This document shows, one piece after another, positions 1 through 8,160 of a stretch of DNA of 13,169 nucleotides; the first letter of the stretch is position 1; each line of letters starts with the position of its first letter. Source of the stretch: Glomus cerebriforme (lineage: Eukaryota > Glomeromycota > Glomeromycetes > Glomerales > Glomeraceae). Made by a program: the position numbers and the translations under genes. A model generated the notes under the pieces. The model did no database searches. It was not told the origin of the DNA and saw only the letters and a list, made by a program, of their open reading frames with translations. Location: assembly GCA_003550305.1 (NCBI GenBank), contig QKYT01000248.1:140391-153559 (forward strand), given 5' to 3'.

Positions 1-301
1 TTTATACAAGTAGATTACTTAATTTTAATAATCTTCCTGAACCAAAAAATTCAGATGATTATTATAAACAATATGATAATATTATAAGCACTGAATATTC
101 TGGTAAATAATCTTTTATTATTCAAAAATAAAATTTTTTTTCTTAGAAAAAAATTAATAAATTTTGTTTTATTAAATAGAATCTATCCGAATTGATTTTA
201 CTCAATTGAAAATTAACGATGGTAAATTTTTTTAATAATGTATTAAATTTTATTTATGCTGACATAATCATTTTATCTTTTTTTTAGATCAAAATAATTG
301 A
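1..301 (+). CDS. 3' end of a protein kinase-like gene (C-terminal tail, three exons)
   Basis: Partial gene whose kinase domain lies left of the window. Exons are 1-102 (frame from base 3), 180-221 and 288-301, joined across GT..AG introns at 103-179 and 222-287. Splicing restores one frame: YTSRLLNFNNLPEPKNSDD, then YYKQYDNIISTEYS, then ESIRIDFTQLKINDDQNN and stop TGA at 299-301. From memory this tail (YTSRLL, LPEPKNxDDYY, IDxxQLKIN) is typical of the expanded kinase / Sel1-associated families of Rhizophagus. It is a non-catalytic C-terminal extension, and no catalytic motif is visible here. The stop is probably early: the paralogue at the right edge has one T fewer and reads on as NESKRI. 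Deleting that T here would give NESRI and a TAA. Whether the upstream gene is functional cannot be judged. The family call is recognition, and the splicing is read directly. Confidence 0.72.
103..179 (+). other. Intron 1 of the left kinase-like gene
   Basis: Starts GTAAATAAT and ends AAATAG. Removing these 77 bases joins ..TATTCTG to AATCTATC.. and restores the kinase-tail frame (S-E-S-I-R-I-D). The unspliced frame stops at once (GGT AAA TAA). Confidence 0.7.
222..287 (+). other. Intron 2 of the left kinase-like gene
   Basis: Starts GTAAATTT and ends TTTTTTAG (66 bases). It sits after the first base of an Asp codon. The same intron, with a recognisably similar sequence, occurs on the minus strand at 13113 to beyond the right edge. 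Confidence 0.65.
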
Positions 302-463
302 ATCAAGAATTTAAAAAATAATTATTAATTTCTTAATTTGTGTTTTTTCATTCAAATTTTTTTTTTTATTTAAAATCTGCTTTTTATTGTATCTTTCATA
401 TAATTTAAAAATAAAATTTATTTGTTATTTTTTTTTATGATTAATTACCATAAATAGGCTGGT

Positions 464-481
464 AAAGTTTGATCAAACTTT
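464..481. repeat. 18-bp perfect palindrome, left copy
   Basis: AAAGTTTGATCAAACTTT is identical to its own reverse complement. It lies about 165 bp past the kinase stop and is followed by a T-run. The right arm has the same palindrome at 12908-12925. Conservation in both arms partly reflects the shared duplication. A hairpin at a transcript end or a protein-binding site are both possible, and neither is shown. Confidence 0.8.
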
Positions 482-490
482 TTTTTATAA

Positions 491-1040
491 ACTAATACAA
501 AAGTAAATAGTGGAAACAAATTTGTAAATAGGTACGAGAAGACTAATGCTTAGATGGTTTAAAGAATTAAAAATAAAATTAATAAATAAAGGAATTTAGT
601 AAGTATATTTACTAACTTAGGAAAATGATTGATAAATTGATAAAGAAACTACAGAAGCGAATTAAAGGAATTGTTTGATGAAGAGAATGATTAAAGTAGA
701 GGATATGTTAAAACTAAAGACAATTAATTAAATAGTATAATAAAAGAGGCATAAGCTATTATGAAGGTAAAATAAGACGGTTGAAGAAGATAAAGAAAAA
801 GAAAAGTAAAGGTTTATTATATATATAATTTTAAACATAATAATAAAGTAATAATAGTAATAATAAAGGATAAAAGTTTTAAGAAAAGGTTAAACAATAT
901 GTAAGGCAATGTAGAGATATACTGTAAATGGAGATTAACAATGTATATAACTGGAAACGATATATAAACTTTATATGAAAGTAAGTTTGACATTAGAATA
1001 GGTGAAGATAAAAGAAAAATTATATATACGCACGTAAAAT
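491..1040 (+). other. Purine-rich, lysine/glutamate-coding-like relic without an open frame
   Basis: The plus strand is strikingly A+G-rich from about 500 to 960. Short stretches translate as Lys/Glu-rich peptide (around 775-815, NKTVEEDKEKEK), but stops occur in every frame. The right arm on the minus strand (about 12110 down to 12030) has a cleaner version, NKTVEDKEKESKGLLYMKK. This may be a decayed coiled-coil coding sequence. No gene is called. Confidence 0.3.
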
Positions 1041-1590
1041 GTCGTGACTGATTCTACAAATGCATTCTTAAGGCATCAATAAAATCTGTCCGAATGCAGT
1101 ACTGACGCACGTGTATAATATATACTCTATATAAGTCATCATTTAAAAATATTTTTGTTGTTTAGTTTGACCGTTCGACCTAATAAGAGAAAATTTAGTA
1201 TATTATTTCAGAGGGTTTATTTTCCTTAAATTATTGGCGCTGATAAAAATAATAATGATATTTTTTTAATCGAATACAATTGATTATATATTACGTTATT
1301 TATTTATTAAATCGTCATCTGCTTTTCATTATTAAATATTTTTTATTAATATGATGCTCTCTATTATTTAAATTATTTGCTTTTATATTTCGTTTTTTAT
1401 ATAACTATTATACATAATAGCACCAGCAGTACATAAAATACAATTTACCCGTAGCGGTATTTGTGTTTGGTTGTTTTTATAGTATATATTTATTAACTCA
1501 TTTAGATAATATTCCAGACAATTTTCGCACAACATGCAATATTTCCATTAATTGGTAATATATTAAATATATCTTTAATATTTGTTATAT

Positions 1591-1909
1591 TGCACATGCT
1601 GTATAATTAAGTGAATTGTTAGAAGTAAAAAAATTGTCAAAAATCTGAAATAAAAGATTATATCCCTCAAATCAGAATTTTACATGAGCAATTGCAACAA
1701 ACATTATAAAGTATTCCATTATGAATTAGATAAAAATACTTCAAAAGATTACGATCATAATATTTCCATGAATTTTATTTGCAATTTTATATTTGCATAT
1801 GAATTATAATTAATTATTCGCAAATAATATAATATGTAATTTTTTGTTCATAATACCAATTTAATTTAGAGTGACATATAGGCATTTTTAAGATATTATT
1901 TCAATTAAC
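1591..1909. other. A/T-rich intergenic DNA, nothing recognised
   Basis: Just inside the left arm. Stops are dense in all frames, and I see no tRNA-like, repeat or coding signal. Confidence 0.5.
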
Positions 1910-1988
1910 AACTTTCTAGAGACAATGATCACTTTGAACTTAAAAAAAATCTCTTTTTCTTAGTTTTATGGACATTGTCTAAAAAGTT
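1910..1988. repeat. Small hairpin element, MITE-like
   Basis: Imperfect inverted ends: AACTTTCTAGAGACAATG at 1910-1927 pairs with CATTGTCTAAAAAGTT at 1973-1988 (the left arm has two extra bases). They enclose about 45 bp. The whole is about 79 bp, the size of a short non-autonomous element or a stable hairpin. No clear target-site duplication is visible, so mobility is unproven. Confidence 0.45.
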
Positions 1989-2151
1989 AAAAAATAAAAA
2001 CGGAAAGGGAAAATACGGTTAGTTATTATACGTCACAAGATTCCTAGAGCGTTACCGCACTATTAAGGATATATAACAACAAGTCAATGATATACTTTAT
2101 CCACAATAGAAATAGTTCATGACACATTGGTGACTGTAAAATAAATGATAT

Positions 2152-2237
2152 TATCGGGCATTTACTATTTGATGATTTATGTTAGTACAACCAGTTACTA
2201 TGCATAATAAAAGTCTAATAAAGGCTAAGCCCGATAA
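2152..2237. repeat. Hairpin with 9-bp perfect stems
   Basis: TTATCGGGC at 2152-2160 is the exact reverse complement of GCCCGATAA at 2229-2237. It is immediately followed by a second hairpin at 2241. The local G+C is clearly above the surroundings, which suggests one inserted unit of foreign origin. Confidence 0.45.
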
Positions 2238-2240
2238 AAC

Positions 2241-2348
2241 AGTTACTCGGCACTACGTGACCTCGTAACTGCGGCACTATTGTACCTAACATGTATTTAC
2301 ATAAGAATATGATCAGTGAAATTTGCTGAGCTGCAGTGCCGAGTAACT
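2241..2348. repeat. 108-bp element with 14-bp perfect inverted ends
   Basis: AGTTACTCGGCACT (2241-2254) and AGTGCCGAGTAACT (2335-2348) are perfect reverse complements. A third, direct, imperfect copy, GTAACTGCGGCACT, sits inside at 2265-2278. A further degenerate relative, GTTACCGCACT, occurs upstream near 2051. The layout and higher G+C fit a MITE or other non-autonomous transposon remnant. No target-site duplication is evident, and no protein is encoded. Confidence 0.55.
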
Positions 2349-2798
2349 ATTAAGTATATGAAAAGCTTGTGATTTACTTGGTATGAAATATGAGTTATTT
2401 AAAATGATAAATCACACTGAATATAATAAATGTTACATCATATTTTTTTTTTTTTTACTAAATTTAGAATTTTAAAAAAGTATATATACTCTTGGTCTCC
2501 CAATATTATAAATATACAATATTTCGTATTTTCTTATCTTGAAATGATAACTCTTTTAGCAATATTCTTTTCTTCTATGAGAGTCCTGGATAATGAATTG
2601 TCTTTAGAGAAAATGATGAAGAAATTATATTTTATTTGCGTAGTTTTCTCTTAGTCTGAAACTGTCCGATGTTTGGCCCATAATAAGTAGGGGGTAGAGT
2701 TGTGCGTCTTATGTATAGCATTTCCTTTAACACCATGTGTTATCTGTAAAATTCGCCTGGTTACTGTATTATAAAATTATTTGCAAATTAGTATAGAA
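2349..2798. other. Intergenic DNA, no supported gene
   Basis: A 74-codon open stretch at 2430-2654 starts in a T-run and reads as Phe/Ile-rich peptide. It has no recognisable domain and is best treated as chance in this composition. Bases 2660-2760 are somewhat less A/T-rich, without a coding frame. Confidence 0.4.
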
Positions 2799-2983
2799 AC
2801 TGGAAATTTAGAATAGACTGGAAATGTAGACAGTAACCGGAAAAGTGGGTAGTGACTGGAAAGTATATAGTGACCGGAAAAGTAGATAGTAACTGGAAAG
2901 TAGATAGCAACCGGAAAATAGATAATAACTGGAAAATTAATATAGAAACTGGAAAGTATTGTAGTAACTGGAAATTAGAATAG
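2799..2983. repeat. Minisatellite, ten units of 17-20 bp
   Basis: Ten tandem, diverged units with consensus ACYGGAAAAGTAGATAGTA. The second and third bases of successive units run CT, CT, CC, CT, CC, CT, CC, CT, CT, CT. The centre is thus an alternation of two unit types, a dimer of about 37 bp. The reverse strand is open across the array (2788-3042), giving a repetitive Phe/Leu/Ser peptide (FQLLSTFPVT-like). That openness follows from the repeat and is not taken as a gene. Confidence 0.85.
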
Positions 2984-3083
2984 TATTGATTATTGGATAA
3001 ATGAAAATATCTTTCTGTCTGTTTTTTTATTGATATATCCATTAACTTATTTTCGTTTTTTAATTATGAATTAGATGAAATAA

Positions 3084-3209
3084 GGAGCATTTGATAGGGT
3101 TAATAGTGGACAAAGCGTGCATTGGTTATTAGAGACATATGTGGATAATGTTAGAAAAAAAAAAAATGGAAAGATGCTTCATAAGATTTTAACTTATTTT
3201 GAATTATAA
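3084..3209 (+). pseudogene. Short coding-like relic, unrecognised
   Basis: Open for 41 codons between a TAA at 3081-3083 and a TAA at 3207-3209. It reads GAFDRVNSGQSVHWLLETYV, then DNVRKKKNGKMLHKILTYFEL. The mixed, protein-like composition (Trp, His, Gly, Asp) contrasts with the Ile/Phe/Lys/Asn chance frames nearby. There is no ATG near the front and no family that I recognise. It may be an exon fragment of a dead gene or transposon. A chance open frame is not excluded. Confidence 0.25.
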
Positions 3210-4040
3210 TAGCCGGTATAGATTTATGAAATTTCTTTCAATATTTTATGAGAAATTAGTTGAAAAATTTGTAATTTTGTATTATTAATGGTTTAATATT
3301 TTTATTCGTTGATTAAACTAGAGAATTTACATTATTGATTCATGACTAAAAAGTGACTATTAATAATATCAATTTTAGTTTTTTTGCGTTCAAACATCTG
3401 AAAATAACAAACTAACCTCATTACATTAACTTCTGCTAGAAATTTCAGTTTCGGATGAGAATAGGAAAATAGTAAGCTAAATTTTAGTTATTTAAATAAT
3501 GTAGACGGCGGTATTGACATCTGGTAATTATAGTTGTTTGCACTTTGCAGTGTAAATGCAAATTATTTATTGTATCTGATAAAGTTGGTCCACAAAATTA
3601 AGTGAAAAAAATTTTCTAAGTTTCGTTTGTCGAAGGGAGAATTAAGCTAATTAATTAATGGAATTAATAATCAAAATTCAGATGTACAACGATAATAAAT
3701 TGGCGAATTTTCACCATTTTACAGTCTTTTTGATATTTACTAAATTGATAGGAGTGAGAGAATTTAATTATCTAATTATTTTTTTTTTAAAGGCTGAAGT
3801 TTAAATTTATTAAAAGTAAAATAATATAATAAAAAACACATTTTACAAAAGTGAGAGTATTTGTATTTAAACCACAACTGAACCCAAAATTTTTCATGAA
3901 ATGATCGCGAACCTAATGTAAAGAACTCTTTCCAAAAATTATTTATTAATTACAAGCTTTATGATATTATTGAATTTTCAAATATTTGTTAGGGTGCTTT
4001 CTTAGGTTAAAGAACTTCTCACAAAGGGATTATGGTTAAA
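3210..4040. other. A/T-rich intergenic DNA
   Basis: Stops are dense in all frames. The only structure I note is a weak hairpin near 3538-3562 (CACT TTGC AGTG within TGCA-rich DNA). Nothing is supported as a gene. Confidence 0.5.
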
Positions 4041-4206
4041 TGAGCCAGGCCATACCTGAAATGCTTAGTGAACGTTTCCTTCTAGCCGGAGCTTAACTGG
4101 TCTATATTCATAGATAACTGTATATAGGAGCTTTATTTCTGTTACATATTGTACCTTTGTCGGTGTCCCATCACAAAATAATAAAATAGGATGATCGGAT
4201 GATCAT
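4041..4206. repeat. Relatively GC-rich block, candidate dispersed-repeat fragment
   Basis: About 165 bp stand out from the surrounding A/T-rich DNA and end in a tandem 8-mer (GGATGATC twice, 4189-4204). Short frames read MSQAIPEMLSERFLLAGA (stop) and YRSFISVTYCTFVGVPSQNN (stop). It resembles a degraded insertion rather than native intergenic sequence. The dispersed-repeat label is inferred from composition and the sharp edge only. Confidence 0.3.
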
Positions 4207-5459
4207 AATAAAAACTTATCAATAGTAAATTTTACCCCATTATCTTAAGTATTTTAAACAAAAGTAAATTGTTATTAGGCTGACTTTTTTAACATTAATA
4301 TAATTGTTAACAAATCACATAATTGTTTGTATGTTTACGTTAATTTTTCTAATTAAATCTGACTTATTATTATTGGAACAACCGTTTTTCTTTTAAATTA
4401 TTATTTTACAATGTAAATAAATATTCATTGTATTTTTATTAACGCAACGTGATTGTGGAAAAATATCATTATGCCACCAATAGTTTTTTTATACAATATG
4501 ATCGATTGTCACATATATACAGTATATTACATTAGTTACACAAAGTCATATGATCTGCGCTAATCTGCAAACAAAATCTAAATTTGTACCTTTTGTGAAA
4601 TAAAAAATTGATTATTGATAACTCAAAAGTATATAATTCGATTTGTGTCTTGAGGTAATTGGCAATTGAAAAAACCAGAATAATTATGCAATTTCACGCT
4701 CTATTTGTTTATTTTAACGTATTGAATGAATATTCATCGTAATTAATAATAGGAAAAAAAAATTTTTTATTTTCGAAATAAAAAAAAAATGAAATAAGGT
4801 TAAAATTTATTATTTGGATTAGGTTTGTCCAATAAAATCTTCGTATTATAATAGTTACGCCAAAAATAATTATGTAATGTCGGCAAATAAATAAGTGAAT
4901 AAATAATTGTATATTAATTGCATTAAAATTAAGATTGTTTTAAAGTTAAAATTTTCAATTCGTAGAGAGAAATAAAAGCACAAAACTTTTGATTTTATCA
5001 AACTAATACCTTTATAAACTGAATTATTGTATTCAACATTTTTTTCAATTTTATTACGTAAAATTTAACTTTTCTCTGGACATCTGAACTAATGAACTTA
5101 TGACTAGAAAAAAAAATCTTTCTCACGATTCAAGTTATTCAGGTAAATATTTGGTCAAGTGGCCTTGCATTATTATTATTTTTAATTATATCAAATTAGG
5201 TAGGATTATAATAATTTAACCGAATAATATTATAATAATGAAAACAACACAGTATTTTAAACAATAAATATACTTATAAATGCAAGACAAAGTCAACTTT
5301 AATCTAATTATTTAGATCATATGAATTACGAACAATAGTATCATATGTTCTAGTATACAAAAAAGAGTAATAGCTGTATATTTCAGCCAGTTACTGAATA
5401 ATACAGCATCCCATGTCATTAACTGTAGGTCCAATAAAATAATAGCAGGGTCTTTGTGC
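4207..5459. other. A/T-rich intergenic DNA
   Basis: No coding frame, RNA gene or array is seen. One 12-bp palindrome (ATGAATATTCAT, near 4727) and several short A/T inverted repeats occur, as expected at this composition. Confidence 0.5.
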
Positions 5460-5783
5460 CAAATTACTAATTAAAGCCTACAATGGTTCGGTCTTCTTAT
5501 GTAAATTATGAAAAAATTATTACATCATATGCTCATATGCAACCTCAAGCCTTACGCGTACAATTAATCGAATTTTAGTGAAATATAAATATAAAATTTA
5601 CAATAAAGACAATTATATATAATTCTTTGTATTGTTTTTAACAAAGGAAATTATTTTTTTTATTGCACGAAAAAAGAAGTATGGAATGATTTTTCCGTGA
5701 CGCCAACTAATTTTTTTTTTCACCACTTTATCTTGCTCATAATTTATCATCTTTTGTCTTTTTGAGGAATTTATTTTTATTAA

Positions 5784-5871
5784 TATGATTATTAAAGCCT
5801 TTTTTTCACTTTCATAGTTTCTACATTTGGTTACATGCGCATGAATGATAAAAATTTTGAGATCAAAAGGT
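5784..5871. promoter_or_regulatory. Conserved upstream block of HMG-box copy A
   Basis: About 88 bp, some 340-425 bp before the ATG, is nearly identical to 8712-8801 ahead of copy B. It centres on TTACATGCGCATGAATG, which holds the palindrome CATGCGCATG. It is not coding: the frame open in B has a stop in A. A role as a promoter element is inferred from conservation alone, and recent duplication could explain it too. Confidence 0.3.
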
Positions 5872-6209
5872 ACAAAACGCATTATTTTATAATCATTGAA
5901 AGAAATCGTCGGAAAAGTTTGTCTTTGGCCGTGAAATAAACTGATAAAGTGCTTTATATTTTCCTTTTTTTTAAAAAAAAATATGATTATGAAGTGCATA
6001 TAACGAATGAATAAAATGATCAATTTGGCTTCCTAAAATAATTTCTATAGTTACATACAAAGAAAAGCTTCGTTAATATATACCAATGTAAATTGTTTAT
6101 TTTAAATTCAAAGTATAAAAATGAATGCTTTTGTCTCGATTGCAAAGACATAATTTTTTTAAATACAAATTTCTCATACTTATAATAACTTGTTACTAAG
6201 ACTGACAAT

Positions 6210-6458
6210 ATGAGTAGTGATAACCTTCACGTAATTAATTATTCTTTTCTCCCAACACCAGAAGTAAAAAAGAAAAAAAGAATTGCCAATTGCTTTTTTT
6301 TATTTCGTCAAGAAATGATGAAAGAAAGACCACACAGAATGACAATGTCCGACTATAGCAAACAAGTATCTGAAATGTGGGAAGGTTTAAGCGATGATCA
6401 AAAGAATGTATGGAAAAAGAAATACGAACTCAATCGTGAAGCTGCAAATGAAATTTGA
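6210..6458 (+). CDS. Small HMG-box protein (MATA_HMG-like), copy A
   Basis: Single-exon gene of 82 codons, ATG at 6210 and TGA at 6456-6458. An in-frame TAA at 6186 makes this the first possible start. Residues 1-19 are a short lead, 20-24 a Lys/Arg patch (KKKKR), and 24-82 nearly a whole HMG box. Helix 1 has NCFFLFRQEMM (26-37), followed by KERPHRMTMSDYSKQVSEMW (38-57, Trp57) and LSDDQKNVWKKKYELNRE (60-77, Trp68, Tyr72). The conserved Asn, Phe, Arg, Trp and Tyr positions fit sequence-specific HMG boxes of the fungal mating-type class, which bind and bend DNA in the nucleus. The protein is little more than the box, so it may be a minimal regulator or the stub of a longer ancestor. Copies C and B are its decayed paralogues. 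Expression is not shown. Confidence 0.75.
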   Translation: MSSDNLHVINYSFLPTPEVKKKKRIANCFFLFRQEMMKERPHRMTMSDYSKQVSEMWEGLSDDQKNVWKKKYELNREAANEI

Positions 6459-7554
6459 TCGATAAAAAAAAATTTTATATTTAAAAAATTTTTTTTTTTT
6501 TTTGAGTTTTTACATATCTAAGCTAATAATATTAAGATTATTTATAAGGATTTTTATGTATTATTTATAATATGATTCTAAAAAAAAAAATGTAATTTTT
6601 AACATACGATATTTAGTAAATTTTCATATGAGTATTATGCATGTCAATGACAGTAAACATAAGAGAACATGAAAGAACTTGAATTTTTTAAGCATTAATG
6701 TTTTAGTCTTAAACTAAATTAAGCTAAGTTAGTAATTTATTCGGTTATTTATGCGTTGTAATACTTTTCGTTTCATTTAATAAAGTAAATGATTTTTAAA
6801 TGATGATACTGGTGACATAATTCACATGATCATGATCTATTTTTACGTTTAATACTACTATCGATTATTTTATTTCCTCTCCCGTTCTCAAAAATTTTCT
6901 TTCAAATCATATATTATATCTTAAAAAATAAAGATCAAAGATTAAGATTGTTTGTTATGAAATTTTGAAATGGTTTACAGTAAGTCTTTTTGAAAAAAAT
7001 CGCCAAATTATAATTTAAAAAGTCAAATTTTACGGTAATAGTGTTATCCCGACAGAACAGATATGTTGCTTGTGACAACTTGAATAATTGCAATTATTAG
7101 TATTATTTAAACTACTTTTTGGCTTGGAAAGTTTGTCTACTATTTTAACTTTTATTTTTATTAAGGTTATATAGTGGTTAAGTTATGCGACGGAAATAAT
7201 ATAAAATAAATTGATTTAATCTAAATCAGTAGAAATCATTCTATTTGCCTGTAATATAAATATTGAATCAAAAGGCTTTAAATTATCATTTAAATTGAAA
7301 ATTGAAGTTTATATTAATTTTGAAAATAAATACTCAAAAAATCTTTATTAGAAAAGTACTGATATTGGGTGTAAAGAACATAATATAGTCATTGGACTAG
7401 ACGAATATAACAAAAAAAATATTTATAATACCTTTTTATGACTACAATAATTATTATAAATTATTAATACCTACAATAATTATGATATGACCATAAAATA
7501 TATAGCACACAGAAAAGATCATACTAATATACTATATCTTAATAGAACCGATAT
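6459..7554. other. Region between convergent HMG-box copies A and C
   Basis: Non-coding, A/T-rich, ending at the minus-strand exon at 7555. Much of it is repeated at 9640-10630 with many indels. The best-kept parts are 6690-7060 and 7330-7400 in A. No RNA gene or terminator is recognisable beyond poly-A/T runs. Confidence 0.5.
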
Positions 7555-7966
7555 TTAATGAAAAGAAGAACCATTAAACAATTGATTTTCGAATGAGTCA
7601 TTTGTGATTTGTAAAGGTAATTGTATAATTCGACTTAATGTATTAGCGTTGTTAAATGCACTTATATATACTCCATTCATAATTCTACATTTTTGACGTT
7701 GAATTCGTCGTTGACGAAATCTACAATGAATAACACGATAAGAAATAAATTTTTAGCATAATTTCATATAAGTTGATATCATTGCACGTGATCTCGAATT
7801 TTCACACGCATAGATTTAAAAATGACATAATAAACCACAAATAAACTCACAGTTTTAGTGTTGCATAGCTCATATTATATAATCTTTATTTGCGGAATAA
7901 AAGGAAACAATTGGCAAGTCTCGTTTTATTTTGACGTTAATGTTTCTGATGAGAGGAATAAATTAC
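7555..7966 (-). pseudogene. HMG-box relic copy C, inverted, with preserved last exon
   Basis: Reading the minus strand from 7966, VIYSSHQKH matches VINYSFLPTP of copy A. A TAA follows at 7939-7937, then RLANCFLLFRK (7921-7889, matching RIANCFFLFRQ), another TAA at 7888-7886, a decayed MSYATLKL and a TGA. The box is therefore broken. Further on, after a plausible acceptor (TTCATTGTAG, ending at 7721), an exon at 7720-7555 is open for 54 codons: FRQRRIQRQKCRIMNGVYIS, then AFNNANTLSRIIQLPLQITN, then DSFENQLFNGSSFH and TAA. The Arg/Gln-rich start suits a tail after an HMG box. Its last 24 codons recur at 10631-10705 with an in-frame 9-bp gap and synonymous change, which supports a former real reading frame. 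Copy A shows no such exon. An unusual spliced gene is possible but unlikely. Confidence 0.55.
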
Positions 7967-8160
7967 ACGAAAGGTTATTATAATAAAGGTGAGAAAATTT
8001 ATTTGAATTTTTTTCTTTGCAAATCGAGGCAAAAGCATTCATTTTTATATTGTAATTTAATAAATGATTGACGAATAGAAATAATTTGGAAAGATTTGTT
8101 ATGTTGTTTCATAACCTTTTTTTTTTTTTTAAAAAAAAAGGAAAGTATTGGTGCTTGGCG
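7886..8160 (-). repeat. Inverted repeat of the 5' region of HMG-box copy A
   Basis: On the minus strand this matches about 5960-6305. Shared landmarks are a T-run then A-run (about 8143-8115), an ATTATTTCTAT block, ATAAAAATGAATGCTTTTG (8050-8032) and TGCCAATTGTTTCCTTTTAT (box start). Copies A and C are thus an inverted pair, copied with their upstream DNA. A 78-codon frame on this strand (8235-7999) is upstream non-coding sequence, not a gene. Confidence 0.7.

Larger units (their letters stand above)
245..1577 (+). repeat. Left arm of a large inverted repeat
   Basis: Reverse complement of the right end of the window. Matching blocks are about 245-491 with 12896-13169, 748-905 with about 11925-12137, and 1041-1577 with 11344-11857. 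The best block (1240-1375 against about 11585-11720) is roughly 90% identical by eye, with exact runs of about 30 bases. The arm begins inside intron 2 of the kinase-like gene and includes its last exon, so it is a duplicated gene end plus downstream DNA rather than a simple transposon terminal repeat. Bases 491-748 have no clear partner. No open gene is seen in the arm after the kinase stop. Confidence 0.85.
5460..7639 (+). repeat. Direct repeat unit A (HMG-box duplication)
   Basis: Matches about 8485-10705 in the same direction. It includes about 750 bp upstream of the HMG-box gene, the gene itself and about 1.2 kb downstream. The match ends exactly at CGACTTAA, inside the last exon of the facing minus-strand relic. 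Identity is roughly 80-90% by eye in the best parts (for example 5784-5871, 6310-6460, 6690-7060). Unit A lacks about 400 bp that unit B carries at 9236-9630. Confidence 0.85.

Noticed and set aside
2430..2654. 74-codon plus-strand frame
   Set aside because: Begins in a long T-run, has a Phe/Ile/Tyr-rich chance-like composition and no domain. Open frames of this length occur by chance in this window.
2788..3042. 84-codon minus-strand frame with a repetitive FQLLSTFPVT-like peptide
   Set aside because: It is the reverse reading of the minisatellite. Unit lengths vary from 17 to 20 bp, so the period is not kept in codons.
5613..6208. Two minus-strand frames (136 and 62 codons)
   Set aside because: They lie in the upstream DNA of HMG-box copy A. 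The matching DNA ahead of copy B does not keep either frame.
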